A stretch of DNA of 64,000 nucleotides from Aerococcus sp. UBA6277 (lineage in GTDB: Bacteria; Bacillota; Bacilli; Lactobacillales; Aerococcaceae), in NCBI RefSeq assembly GCF_002440555.1, contig NZ_DJUR01000043.1, positions 57,316-121,315 on the forward strand. Direction: 5' to 3'. The notes under the pieces were generated by a model. It was not told where the DNA came from. It did no database searches and worked only from the letters and a program-made list of their open reading frames with translations. Numbering within the stretch: the stretch's first letter is position 1; each line of letters begins with the position of its first letter. The translations under genes and the position numbers were made by a program. Of this stretch, positions 46,303 through 54,799 are shown piece after piece.

Positions 46303-46346
46303 CAAAGAAAAAAGCACCTATCCAGATAAAATCTAAATAGGTGCTT
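46303..46346 (-). terminator. Leader terminator upstream of the ABC importer
   Basis: AAGCACCTAT / ATAGGTGCTT with an inner AGAT/ATCT helix and six T on the minus strand. It lies between the leader and the first gene, so it is an attenuator rather than a gene-end terminator. Confidence 0.92.
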
Positions 46347-46603
46347 ATAGCGCTAAAATATCTAGCTATGCCACAATAGATTTTATCTCTACGTGGCCAC
46401 TTGTTACGCAACAAAATGTTTAGCCATCATAGATACGGTTCAGTTGTTTACTGACGTTTGTATCTATGATCTAAAACAGATTTCATAAATACAAACTACC
46501 TAAAATAGCTAAAGTAAAAGCGATTATTCGTATGTAGGCTGTTCATTTTCATCAATAAATCCCCTCGAATACGGCTACCATTCATCTAGTTGCGTCTTTC
46601 AAT
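46347..46603 (-). ncRNA. Probable T-box leader of the ABC importer operon
   Basis: From the predicted start to the terminator the RNA is about 300 nt. It contains the long hairpin ATCATAGATAC / GTATCTATGAT with an inner TCAGT/ACTGA helix (46426-46471), and then an antiterminator-like element: ACAA, a bulge GUGGCCACG, UAGA, loop, UCUA, UUGU (46364-46405). Two helices flanking a bulge with UGGN is the layout of the T-box antiterminator; UGGC would pair with a tRNA ending GCCA. A 12-nt segment of the element (46377-46388) is complementary to the terminator (46324-46335). I could not assign the specifier codon. A non-T-box riboswitch is the alternative. Confidence 0.6.
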
Positions 46604-46609
46604 AGCATT

Positions 46610-46638
46610 ATCATAGATTTAATTAAAAAAATTGTCAA
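46610..46638 (-). promoter_or_regulatory. Promoter of the ABC importer leader
   Basis: Minus-strand TTGACA (46633-46638), exact 17-nt spacer, TATGAT (46610-46615). Confidence 0.8.
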
Positions 46639-46706
46639 GCCAATTCACATAGATTTTTCATATAGTTGTATTTTTATAAGGTCATTATCAGACAAAGATT
46701 CTAGGC

Positions 46707-46735
46707 TTGCATAAACTACCTTTTTTCTTCATAAT
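46707..46735 (+). promoter_or_regulatory. Promoter of lysA
   Basis: TTGCAT (46707-46712), 17-nt spacer, CATAAT (46730-46735). The leader is only about 30 nt, too short for a riboswitch. Confidence 0.7.
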
Positions 46736-46770
46736 GAGAGTAAGATTAAATTTAAAGGAGACAACAATTC

Positions 46771-48024
46771 ATGCAAAATAAACGTCCATTTACTAGCCTG
46801 GCAAAAGTTGAAGAAATTGCCGCTGAAATCCCTACACCATTCCATTTATACGACGAATCCGGTATTAGAGACCGCTGCCGCCGTCTAAAAAAAGCTTTCT
46901 CATGGAACCCTAACTTCCATGAATATTTCGCTGTTAAAGCCACACCGAATCCACACGTATTGAAAATTATGCAAGAAGAAGGTATGGGCGTCGACTGTGC
47001 ATCTTATACAGAACTTGTATTAGCTGACAAAGTTGGTTTCTCTGGCCACGACATTATGTTTTCATCTAACGTTACGCCAGCAGCCGACTTCAAGAAAGCC
47101 GCTGAACTTGGTGCAATCATTAACTTTGATGACATCACCCATATCGATTTCTTCAAAGAACATGTAGGTGAATTCCCAGAAACTGTTTGTATTCGTTACA
47201 ATCCAGGTGGGACATTCGAAGTTGCGAATGGCATCATGGATAATCCTGGTGACGCTAAGTACGGTATGACACCAGAACAAACCCGCCAAGCCTTCCAAAA
47301 ATTAGCAGACTACGGCGTGAAAAACATTGGTATCCACTCATTCTTAGTTTCAGGTTCGACATCAAACGAATACTATCCAAAATTAGCTCGTACATTATTT
47401 GAATTAGCGGTTGAATTAAAAGACCAAACTGATTTAAACATCGCCTTCATCAACCTATCAGGTGGTGTTGGGGTGGCTTACAAACCAGAAGAAACACCAG
47501 CAGACATCGATATCATCGGTGACGGTGTGCGCCAAGCTTACGAAGACATCATGCAACCAGCTGGCCTAGGCGACGTCGCCATCTTTACCGAATTAGGTCG
47601 TTGGATGTTAGCTGAAAACGGTGGTTTAGTAGCCAAAGTCCTACATGAAAAAATCACTTATAAAGACTACCTAGGATTAGACGCATCAGCCTCTGACCTA
47701 TTACGTCCAGCAATGTACGGCGCTTACCACCACATCTCTGTTTTAGGCAAAGAAGACGAAACTGCCGACCAAACATACGATGTAACAGGTGGTCTATGTG
47801 AAAACAACGATAAATTCGCTATCGACCGTCAATTACCCAAAACAAACATTGGCGACTACATCTGGATCCACGACGCAGGTGCCCACGGTGCCTCAATGGG
47901 TTACCAATACAACGCTAAATTACGTTCAGCAGAAGTCATGTTAAAAGAAGACGGCACATTCAAACAAATCCGTCGCCCAGAAACACCAGAAGACTACTTC
48001 GCAACTATGGACTTTAATTTCTAA
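46771..48024 (+). CDS. lysA: Diaminopimelate decarboxylase
   Basis: A 417-aa PLP enzyme of the alanine-racemase-barrel group that converts meso-DAP to lysine. The PLP lysine is Lys56 in YFAVKATPNP; GIHSFLVSGS, LSGGVGV and TELGRWM line the barrel, and the CENNDKF motif matches the CExxD substrate loop. The overall pattern (GMGVDCASYTE) is that of LysA, though the related carboxynorspermidine decarboxylases are similar. RBS AAAGGAG. Monocistronic with a strong terminator; unlike dapA it has no lysine riboswitch. Codon use suggests good expression. Confidence 0.9.
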   Translation: MQNKRPFTSLAKVEEIAAEIPTPFHLYDESGIRDRCRRLKKAFSWNPNFHEYFAVKATPNPHVLKIMQEEGMGVDCASYTELVLADKVGFSGHDIMFSSNVTPAADFKKAAELGAIINFDDITHIDFFKEHVGEFPETVCIRYNPGGTFEVANGIMDNPGDAKYGMTPEQTRQAFQKLADYGVKNIGIHSFLVSGSTSNEYYPKLARTLFELAVELKDQTDLNIAFINLSGGVGVAYKPEETPADIDIIGDGVRQAYEDIMQPAGLGDVAIFTELGRWMLAENGGLVAKVLHEKITYKDYLGLDASASDLLRPAMYGAYHHISVLGKEDETADQTYDVTGGLCENNDKFAIDRQLPKTNIGDYIWIHDAGAHGASMGYQYNAKLRSAEVMLKEDGTFKQIRRPETPEDYFATMDFNF

Positions 48025-48031
48025 AAATAAT

Positions 48032-48085
48032 ATCCAGCAAAAGGCGCTCGATCATGATGTTCGGGCGCTTTTTGCTGGATTCTTT
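48032..48085 (+). terminator. Terminator of lysA
   Basis: A stem of 19 positions from ATCCAGCAAAAGGCGCTCG (48032-48050) to its near-perfect complement (48062-48080), followed by a T-rich stretch. Confidence 0.92.
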
Positions 48086-48112
48086 TAATTTGTTCACAAT
48101 TAAGTCAGCACT

Positions 48113-49138
48113 TTAAACTAATCCTTCTTCTGTTAATGCTGTTTGATAGTTTACTAGGGCTAAGAATTCTTCTAATGTGATGTCATACTTAGTGATATAT
48201 TGCGCAGCTTCTACACCGACATAACGGTAGTGCCATGGCTCAAAGCTATACCCCGTTACCTGCCCTTTTCCTTGTGGGTACCGTATAATAAAACCATAAT
48301 CTTGGGCATTTTCTGAGAGCCATTGAGCTGATGGTTGGTCTGCATACGCCTCATCTAAACTGCCACCGATACTTGTCCATTCAGTTCCTAACCAGTCAAA
48401 GGCTAGTCCAGTTGAATGTTCACTGGCTTCTGCTGGTGCAAAATAAGCATTTGTTAGGTCACGCGCTTCTGATTCTGAATAGCCTTGAGCTAAGTAATCT
48501 TGAAAACCATTCTCCACATTTTGTGCTTGATAAGCAATGGTCCGGTGAGCAGAAATTGTCGACAAGGTATACCCGGCACTTGCTGCTGCATCAATCAAAG
48601 CAGTATAAGCATCTGTAATCGCTGCGTTATAGGGTTTACCTGAACTTGCATAAGCAAAATCCATCACTGGTTCGGTAAGTAATGGGTTAAGCTTATTGAC
48701 TAATTGATATTGTGCTGAATCTACATCAACTTCTTTAGGTAGGTCTGTCAGCAACTGGGCCAAGGCTGCAGTTTCGTCCATCTCCAGCGTAGCAGCTACA
48801 TTTGTTGCGATATCCTTCACAAAATAAGTTTGGATGTCATCTGCATAGTCGGCTGAAAATTCGGCCATTTGACTGGCTTCTTCATCAGTTGTGGCGTTTG
48901 ATGCAACCGGTGTGGTGATGGTTTCTGCCAACTCAGCTTTACGTGCTTCAGCCTTTTCCTCATCATCTGAAGAGGCACTTTCTTCGGTGGTTTTTGTATC
49001 TGTGGGCTGGTTTGTGGTGGTTTCTGTTTCGGCGTTGGTCTTGCTGTAGTTGATATCATAGGCAGCAAGCGCTAAAATAAAGGCCAGTACGATGGCGATG
49101 TAGGCCTTGTTAAAGTGGTTCATGTTAATTTTTGACAC
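48113..49138 (-). CDS. D-alanyl-D-alanine carboxypeptidase, VanY family
   Basis: A 341-aa membrane-anchored enzyme that trims D-Ala from peptidoglycan stem peptides. One N-terminal membrane segment (about 11-28) is followed by a Thr/Ser/Glu-rich linker (30-95) and a catalytic domain (about 165-341). Zinc motifs are SEHSTGLAFDW and EPWHYRYVG, with ISAHRT upstream, as in VanY/DacB-type carboxypeptidases. The start is GTG, 8 nt after AAGGAG. No vancomycin-resistance genes accompany it, so a housekeeping role is likely. Confidence 0.9.
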   Translation of the reverse strand: MSKINMNHFNKAYIAIVLAFILALAAYDINYSKTNAETETTTNQPTDTKTTEESASSDDEEKAEARKAELAETITTPVASNATTDEEASQMAEFSADYADDIQTYFVKDIATNVAATLEMDETAALAQLLTDLPKEVDVDSAQYQLVNKLNPLLTEPVMDFAYASSGKPYNAAITDAYTALIDAAASAGYTLSTISAHRTIAYQAQNVENGFQDYLAQGYSESEARDLTNAYFAPAEASEHSTGLAFDWLGTEWTSIGGSLDEAYADQPSAQWLSENAQDYGFIIRYPQGKGQVTGYSFEPWHYRYVGVEAAQYITKYDITLEEFLALVNYQTALTEEGLV

Positions 49139-49203
49139 TTAAGTCACTCCTTGTTTTCCCCATTTGTCTATATCCCTGCCTAAAAATCACAGGTCCTCTA
49201 TGC

Positions 49204-49209
49204 TATAAT
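49204..49209 (+). promoter_or_regulatory. Extended -10 of proB
   Basis: TGCTATAAT with TATAAT at 49204-49209, about 80 nt before the start. No clear -35. Confidence 0.6.
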
Positions 49210-49289
49210 AACAGAGTGAGATTTCAATTCGATTAAAAAAGAGTAAAACTAATTTTAATATACAAAATTTTTAGATGAGGATGAATGAG

Positions 49290-50093
49290 ATGAATCGTGA
49301 AGGAATTTTAAGCGCAGAGAGAATTGTTGTGAAAATTGGGACACATTCTCTTTTGAATAGTCAAAATCAAATCAATTATAACCGGATTGACCGCCTAGCT
49401 TTGGCCCTTTCTACCTTAATTCAAGAAGGTAAGGAAGTGATTCTTGTAACCTCGGGTGCGATTGGTGTTGGTTCTGTCAAAATGGGCTTAACTAGCCGAC
49501 CTACCGATATGGCGTCGCAGCAAGCAACTGCCGCTGTTGGACAAGTTGCTTTGATGAATTTATATAGTCGGTCATTTAACTACTACAGCCAATTTATCGG
49601 GCAAATCTTGTTAACACGGGACATTATCGACTTCCCGGATTCTTACAACAACTACAAGAATGCCATGAATGCCTTATTAGGACAAAAAATCTTACCGATT
49701 ATCAATGAAAACGATGCGGTAGCAGTTGATGAAATGGACCACCAAACCCGTTTTGGTGATAACGATACCCTATCTGCCTTGGTTGCTTCAACGATGGACG
49801 CGGACTTGTTGATATTCCTAACAGATGTGGACGGCTTTTATGATGACAATCCGAAGCGAAACCCTGGTGCAGTTCGCTTTGATGTCTTGCATGAGGTGAC
49901 TGACGGCTTAATGGATATGGCTAAGGGTGATGTTTCGGCCTTTTCAACTGGAGGAATGGAAACGAAATTGACGGCTGCTAACGAGTCTTTAAAATCCGGA
50001 CAAATGACGGTGATTATGTCATCTGAAGATCCTATGCAGATTTTAGACTTAGTTAAGGGCGAATCAATTGGAACTCTTTTCATGCCAAAATAA
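49290..50093 (+). CDS. proB: Glutamate 5-kinase (short form without PUA domain)
   Basis: A 267-aa amino-acid kinase, first step of proline synthesis. VVKIGTHSLL opens the kinase fold; ILVTSGAIGVG, NENDAV and FGDNDTLSALVA with LTDVDG are the nucleotide and substrate sites, and FSTGGMETKLTAA closes it. The C-terminal PUA domain of longer ProB proteins is missing, a natural short form in several Gram-positives. The frame starts at 49275, but ATG 49290 stands at a proper distance from GAGG. It is followed by proA after 92 nt; a TATAAT at 50127-50132 in that gap could give proA extra transcription. Confidence 0.93.
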   Translation: MNREGILSAERIVVKIGTHSLLNSQNQINYNRIDRLALALSTLIQEGKEVILVTSGAIGVGSVKMGLTSRPTDMASQQATAAVGQVALMNLYSRSFNYYSQFIGQILLTRDIIDFPDSYNNYKNAMNALLGQKILPIINENDAVAVDEMDHQTRFGDNDTLSALVASTMDADLLIFLTDVDGFYDDNPKRNPGAVRFDVLHEVTDGLMDMAKGDVSAFSTGGMETKLTAANESLKSGQMTVIMSSEDPMQILDLVKGESIGTLFMPK

Positions 50094-50185
50094 GCGAATC
50101 TAATAGCCTTTCTTAAGATCAATGGTTATAATAAATGAACAACATGAGAAAATACTCATAATTCTAATGTAATGGAGGTACAAAC

Positions 50186-51454
50186 ATGATTGATGCACAA
50201 GGTTTACTCGCCCTTGGTAAAGCTGCAAAGTTAGCATCCCGGGAATTAGGTAAGTTGCCAAGCCAACAAAAAAATGCGGCTTTATTAGCAATGGCTAAGT
50301 CCTTGCGGGCTAAGCAAGCGGCTATTTTAGCGGCGAACCAGGCCGATATTGAAAATACACGAGAGGCTGGTCGACGCCCCGAAAGCTTTATTGAGCGCAT
50401 GACCTTAACTGAAAGCCGGATTGACGATATGGCCGCTGGTTTTGAAAAGGTGGCGAATTTGCCGGATATTATCGGGCAAACGGATGAAATGTGGTTTACA
50501 GAAGATGGCATTGAGATTGGGAAGAAACGTGTACCTCTTGGGGTTATCGGGATTATTTTTGAATCACGTCCAAATGTAACAGCAGACGCTACTGCCCTAA
50601 CCTTTAAAGCCGGTAATGCGGTCATTTTACGTGGGGGTAGCGAAACGATTCAATCCAACTTGGCCATTATTGAAGCCATTAAAGCTGGATTATCTGAAGC
50701 TGGCGTAACAACAGATGCGGTCAACTTGATCGACAATCCTGACCGGGACTTAGCAACTCAATTTATGCAGATGAATCAATATTTGGATGTCTTAATTCCA
50801 CGTGGTGGTGCAGCCTTGATTCAAAATGTCGTGAAAAGTGCGACTGTGCCAACAATTGAGACAGGTATCGGAAACGACCACCTGTACGTGCATGAAGCGG
50901 CTGATTTAGATAAGGCTTTAGACATTTTGAAAAATGGCAAGCTACAGCGGGTTTCAGTATGTAACGCTTTAGAAAACCTACTAGTCGACGAAAAAGTTGC
51001 GGAAGCCTTTTTGCCACAAATTGTTGAATCCTTTAAGGCGGACAAGGTTGTGGTGCACGGAGATCAAAGAACGCAGGAAATCTTGCAAGGAAAGATCGAG
51101 ATCTTACCTGTTAGTGACGAAGATTATGCGACGGAATTCTTGGCTTATGAAATTGCGGTCAAGGTGACTTCTGGCTATGATGAAGCGATTGAACATATCC
51201 AAACTTATTCATCTGCCCACACAGAAGTGATTGTAACTCAGGACTACTCGGTAGCCCGTCAATTCGTGGATGATATTGATGCTGCTGCGGTGGTTGTTAA
51301 CGCCTCTTCTCGCTTTACAGATGGCGATAAATTTGGTTTCGGTGGCGAAATTGGGATTTCCACTCAGAAATTGCATGCCCGCGGACCAATGGGGATTGAG
51401 GCTTTAACGACTTATAAATATGTGATTTATGGCGACGGGCAAATCCGTCAATAA
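50186..51454 (+). CDS. proA: Gamma-glutamyl phosphate reductase
   Basis: A 422-aa aldehyde-dehydrogenase-fold enzyme giving glutamate semialdehyde. The catalytic Cys259 is in RVSVCNALE; VIGIIFESRPNVTAD, VILRGGSE and the C-terminal GGEIGISTQKLHARGPMG are diagnostic. Normal length. ATG follows TGGAGG. Second gene of proBA, followed by a terminator. Confidence 0.97.
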   Translation: MIDAQGLLALGKAAKLASRELGKLPSQQKNAALLAMAKSLRAKQAAILAANQADIENTREAGRRPESFIERMTLTESRIDDMAAGFEKVANLPDIIGQTDEMWFTEDGIEIGKKRVPLGVIGIIFESRPNVTADATALTFKAGNAVILRGGSETIQSNLAIIEAIKAGLSEAGVTTDAVNLIDNPDRDLATQFMQMNQYLDVLIPRGGAALIQNVVKSATVPTIETGIGNDHLYVHEAADLDKALDILKNGKLQRVSVCNALENLLVDEKVAEAFLPQIVESFKADKVVVHGDQRTQEILQGKIEILPVSDEDYATEFLAYEIAVKVTSGYDEAIEHIQTYSSAHTEVIVTQDYSVARQFVDDIDAAAVVVNASSRFTDGDKFGFGGEIGISTQKLHARGPMGIEALTTYKYVIYGDGQIRQ

Positions 51455-51485
51455 GATTCAATTCGATTGTAATACGGTAAGGAGA

Positions 51486-51519
51486 CCCTAGCGGATACAC
51501 CTGTCTGCTAGGTTTTTTC
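51486..51519 (+). terminator. Terminator of proBA
   Basis: CCTAGCGG / CTGCTAGG (one G-U), 10-nt loop, six T. The ansA extended -10 follows directly. Confidence 0.88.
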
Positions 51520-51523
51520 GTGG

Positions 51524-51529
51524 TATAAT
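51524..51529 (+). promoter_or_regulatory. Extended -10 of ansA
   Basis: TGGTATAAT with TATAAT at 51524-51529, only 32 nt before the ansA ATG. Confidence 0.6.
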
Positions 51530-51560
51530 GGGTCTAAATGATTTTTATGAGGAGTATGAC

Positions 51561-52559
51561 ATGACCAAGCGCATTTTATTTATACTAACTGGTGGGACGA
51601 TTTCGGCACAAGATTCTGACCACGGCCTCGTTGCCGGGACCATCAACCAAGAACTAACCGAAATCTTAGCATCTTCTGGACTAGACTTTACTTATGATGC
51701 AGTCAACCTATTGTCTATCGATTCAACCAATATGCAACCAGAAAACTGGCTACAGATGGCCCAAGTAATCCAGGATCAATATGATGCTTATGATGGCTTT
51801 ATTGTGGTGCATGGAACGGACACCATGGCTTACGGCGCTGCTGCCCTATCTTACTTGGTTCAAAATAGCGCCAAACCGATTGTCTTTACTGGGTCCCAAG
51901 TGCCCCTATCAAAAATTGGTAATGATGGCGTGAAAAATATCCTAGACGCTGTAACCTACGCCATTTCTGACCAAGCTTACGCTGTATCAATTGTATTCCA
52001 TGGGGAAGTTTTACTGGGCACCCGGGCGCGCAAAGTACGGTCTAGGTCCTACCAAGCCTTTCAAACCATTGATTTCGCCAACCGTGCAGTTGTCCGGTCA
52101 CAAAGGGTTTTGCCTATCTTAAATCAATCTAGTGATTTAGGGCCAGTTGAATTCTACAACCAATTGAATCCGCGCGTGGGCTTAATTAAATTAACGCCCG
52201 GCCTTCCTGCTCAAGTCATTGAAGCCTATTGTCAGTTGATGGATGTCATCATTATTGAAGGTTTTGGGATCGGCGGGATTCCACAATTGACATCTCTTGA
52301 TTATGCAGGGCAAATTCGGGCAGCCGTTAACCATGGAAAATATGTGATTTTAACCACTCAAGTGCCAATGGAAGGATCTGATTATGAGGTCTATGCAGTT
52401 GGTCAGTCAATTCTAGGGAAAAAGCATATTATCGAAACAGCGAATATCACCAGCGAAGCCCTAGTCATGAAGGCTATGTGGGCGCTTGGGAATTCGGAAG
52501 ATTTTAACCAGTTTAAGGCCATGATTCAAACAACTGTTGATTATGATTACCTCAAGTAA
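51561..52559 (+). CDS. ansA: L-asparaginase, type I (cytoplasmic)
   Basis: A 332-aa amidohydrolase releasing ammonia from asparagine. The two catalytic Thr motifs are TGGTIS near the N-terminus and VVHGTDTMAYGAAAL near residue 85; PIVFTGSQ and the C-terminal IEGFGIGGIP region fit type I enzymes. There is no signal peptide. The frame opens at 51528, but ATG 51561 follows GAGGAGTATGAC and gives the standard MTKRILFILTGG. Own promoter and terminator. Confidence 0.95.
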   Translation: MTKRILFILTGGTISAQDSDHGLVAGTINQELTEILASSGLDFTYDAVNLLSIDSTNMQPENWLQMAQVIQDQYDAYDGFIVVHGTDTMAYGAAALSYLVQNSAKPIVFTGSQVPLSKIGNDGVKNILDAVTYAISDQAYAVSIVFHGEVLLGTRARKVRSRSYQAFQTIDFANRAVVRSQRVLPILNQSSDLGPVEFYNQLNPRVGLIKLTPGLPAQVIEAYCQLMDVIIIEGFGIGGIPQLTSLDYAGQIRAAVNHGKYVILTTQVPMEGSDYEVYAVGQSILGKKHIIETANITSEALVMKAMWALGNSEDFNQFKAMIQTTVDYDYLK

Positions 52560-52565
52560 AAAAAT

Positions 52566-52613
52566 AAAGCAGGTGTACCCTTTTAGACTAAGTGGGTGCA
52601 CCTGCTCTTTTTA
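52566..52613 (+). terminator. Terminator of ansA
   Basis: AGCAGGTGTACCC / GGGTGCACCTGCT, 13-bp stem with one G-U and a T run. The 52614-52878 stretch beyond shows no gene I can support. Confidence 0.92.
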
Positions 52614-52878
52614 TTTAAGTGTTTTTGATTAAAGTAGCTTTATGAGTGGTTAAGCCAAAGCTGTATGAATATTTGTTGCCCTAATTATCTTGATAAGTAT
52701 ATGGACGGTCCCTGTATAATTCCTTGTCGTAACCTGGCATATTATTGGGTGACGCGCAAATCTCATTTTCGTCAATCTTATCTCAATATTTACTTGGCAA
52801 ATATTGTTGTAAGTTCTTACGATGATAATTAAACGACAAAAAACATCTGTCTTTATAGTGGTTTGTATTCTTTTAAAC

Positions 52879-52912
52879 AAAGAAAAAGAGCTGAATTGGG
52901 GATATTCAGCTC
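52879..52912 (-). terminator. Terminator of the LLM oxidoreductase gene
   Basis: A perfect 8-bp stem GAGCTGAA / TTCAGCTC with a 9-nt loop and a T-rich tail on the minus strand. Confidence 0.85.
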
Positions 52913-52945
52913 CATGTTATTTTATATTGCAATTGTTGATTTACA

Positions 52946-54028
52946 CTAGTTGTTTTTGGTGTATTTTTTCACTTCAGGAATAACCTTTTCACCTAGTAAA
53001 TCAATGGTTCGTTTGATTTTATCTATCGGAACGCCACCCATATCAATTTGGCCGATATACCGGTCCATACCATAGACTTCATATTGGTAAATCAATTTAT
53101 CAACAATCATTTCTGGACTACCCGCCATCATTGTATCTTGAACAGATCTTGATTGAGCGAATTGTTGCTTAGGAAAAATAGAGCCATTTGAATGTAAGAA
53201 TGATGATTTCACATGTGGGTAAAACTCTGCCAATGCTTCTTGACCTGTAGGGGCAATATACATAGGGCTAGCTGTTGTTAACGGATAGGTTGTTGGGTCT
53301 ATACCAAGATTCGCTAGCTCTTCGTGGTAGGCCTCCACAGCCGGATAAAAGGCCATAGCCGGCCCAGCTAGTGTAGTGAGAACCATAGGAATACCAGCCC
53401 GGCCAGCTTTCACTGCTGACGCTGAGGGGCCGCCTACACCCCGCCAAATTGGAATGAAGTTGTCTTTTGGTTTAGGGAAAATTTCTGCTTGGTTTAAACG
53501 GTGGCGGAATTGCCCTTCCCAAGTGATTTTTTCACCCTTTTCAACTTGCTGGTTGATGTAATTTAATAACTCAAATTTTTCTTCGAACAATTCTTCATAG
53601 TCGCGTAATTCATAACCTAATAGTTCAAATAAACCAATTCGAGAGGCACGACCACCTACTAATTCAACCCGCCCGTCAGAAATTAAATCCAAAGTAGCAA
53701 AGTTTTCGTAAATTCGAACCGGGTCAGATGTCGATACAACAGTTGATGAAGAGGATAATTTAATCTTATTCGTCGCTTGGGCAATGGCCCCTAAAATGAC
53801 TGCATGTGCTTGAGAGACAAAGTGTTCTTGGTGAGATTCACCAAGGGCAAATATATCTAAGCCTGCTTGTTCAGCGTGCTGAGCTGTTTCGATTAATTCT
53901 TGAATTCTTCTTTGTTCCCCTACCCCTTGGTTGGTATGTGGGTTTGGGGCATAGTCACCTAAAGAATACAGGCCAAATTGCAAGCCTTCATTTGGTTTAA
54001 AACCAAACTTCTCTTTCATTGTTGTCAT
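52946..54028 (-). CDS. LLM class flavin-dependent oxidoreductase
   Basis: A 360-aa luciferase-like monooxygenase. Typical elements: LQFGLYSLGDYAP at the N-terminus, ALGESHQEHFVSQAHAVILGAIAQAT, SSSSTVVSTSDPVRIYENFATLDLIS (quoted in parts) and GGRASRIGLFELLGY, then IPIWRGVGGPSASAVKAGR. It would use FMN/FAD with an NADH-dependent reductase; the substrate is not predictable. The frame is open to 54100, but MTTMKEKFGF at 54028 follows GGAGAATAACG. Monocistronic. Confidence 0.88.
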   Translation of the reverse strand: MTTMKEKFGFKPNEGLQFGLYSLGDYAPNPHTNQGVGEQRRIQELIETAQHAEQAGLDIFALGESHQEHFVSQAHAVILGAIAQATNKIKLSSSSTVVSTSDPVRIYENFATLDLISDGRVELVGGRASRIGLFELLGYELRDYEELFEEKFELLNYINQQVEKGEKITWEGQFRHRLNQAEIFPKPKDNFIPIWRGVGGPSASAVKAGRAGIPMVLTTLAGPAMAFYPAVEAYHEELANLGIDPTTYPLTTASPMYIAPTGQEALAEFYPHVKSSFLHSNGSIFPKQQFAQSRSVQDTMMAGSPEMIVDKLIYQYEVYGMDRYIGQIDMGGVPIDKIKRTIDLLGEKVIPEVKKYTKNN

Positions 54029-54181
54029 CGTTATTCTCCGTTCATTTTTGAATATATTTTTACATTGTTCTATTATAATTTCAAATTCGAATTCATACAA
54101 GATTTTAGCTTACAATTTGTTAGTTAAGGGAATTTCTGTTAGTCAGATACTCTTCATTTTACAATCAAACGAATAAAGACC

Positions 54182-54610
54182 TTATTTATTGAAATCGAAC
54201 AAGTTCAAACCGGTTTCTGCTTGGTCTTTTGACCGTTCCACTTCACCAGAAATCATATGAACAAAAATTTCTCCAGTACCTGAAATGATGGCTTCGTTCA
54301 AGTGGCCACCAACTACTGACCCATCTGCACGGCCAAATGTAGCATGTAGGTGGTTATATTGTTCGCCGTCCATCATCGACATATTGCCGTTCAATGAAGT
54401 TAGCTCTAACTCTTCACTTAATTCGTTGGGACTGTATGAACGCTCTGCCACATTGTATTGGCTGTATTTCACCTGGTCACAAGCGCCAATCCCTTGAACC
54501 GTTGCTAAAGAGATTTTCTCACGCTTAGCTAATTCTGCTAACGTAGAAATAACCTCTTCGCCTCTATCAAGTCGTACAACTAACACATCGCCAAATCGTC
54601 TATAATCCAT
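54182..54610 (-). CDS. PPC-domain (DUF296) protein
   Basis: A 142-aa single-domain protein of the plant-and-prokaryote-conserved family. Markers are VVRLDRGEEVISTLAELAKRE, the VQGIGACD turn, the metal-site-like NHLHATFGRADGSVVGGHL and the final SGTGEIFVHM. Bacterial members form trimers and may bind DNA or metal; no target is known here. The longer frame to 54631 includes the AAAGGAG RBS, so ATG 54610 is chosen. Confidence 0.87.
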   Translation of the reverse strand: MDYRRFGDVLVVRLDRGEEVISTLAELAKREKISLATVQGIGACDQVKYSQYNVAERSYSPNELSEELELTSLNGNMSMMDGEQYNHLHATFGRADGSVVGGHLNEAIISGTGEIFVHMISGEVERSKDQAETGLNLFDFNK

Positions 54611-54754
54611 TTGCTTATTCTCCTTTGTCAAAATTCACAAGTTATTTTACTTCTTTGACTAGAATAACACACCCAGAATCAAAACCATTATCAAAAGCCG
54701 TCCAAAAAGCAATCGAAATCCCTAGCCATCTGGACTACTCCGATGCGCAAGCGC

Positions 54755-54782
54755 AAAAAAAAGATAGAGCCGAAACCCTATC
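54755..54782 (-). terminator. Terminator after cpsD
   Basis: Minus-strand GATAGGG / GCTCTATC pairing around a TTTCG loop, followed by eight T. It ends the exopolysaccharide block. Confidence 0.85.
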
Positions 54783-54799
54783 CCTTAATTTGAAATCTA

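Noticed and set aside
48113..49138. VanY as part of a vancomycin-resistance cluster
   Set aside because: No vanHAX, vanS/R or vanZ-like genes nearby; the protein fits housekeeping D,D-carboxypeptidases.
52665..52832. Plus-strand 55-codon Cys-containing frame (CCPNYLDKYMDGPC)
   Set aside because: No Shine-Dalgarno and no promoter; cysteines and composition are compatible with chance.
52650..52880. Minus-strand 76-codon open frame downstream of ansA
   Set aside because: No RBS, AT-rich composition, and flanked by terminators of both neighbours; no family resemblance.
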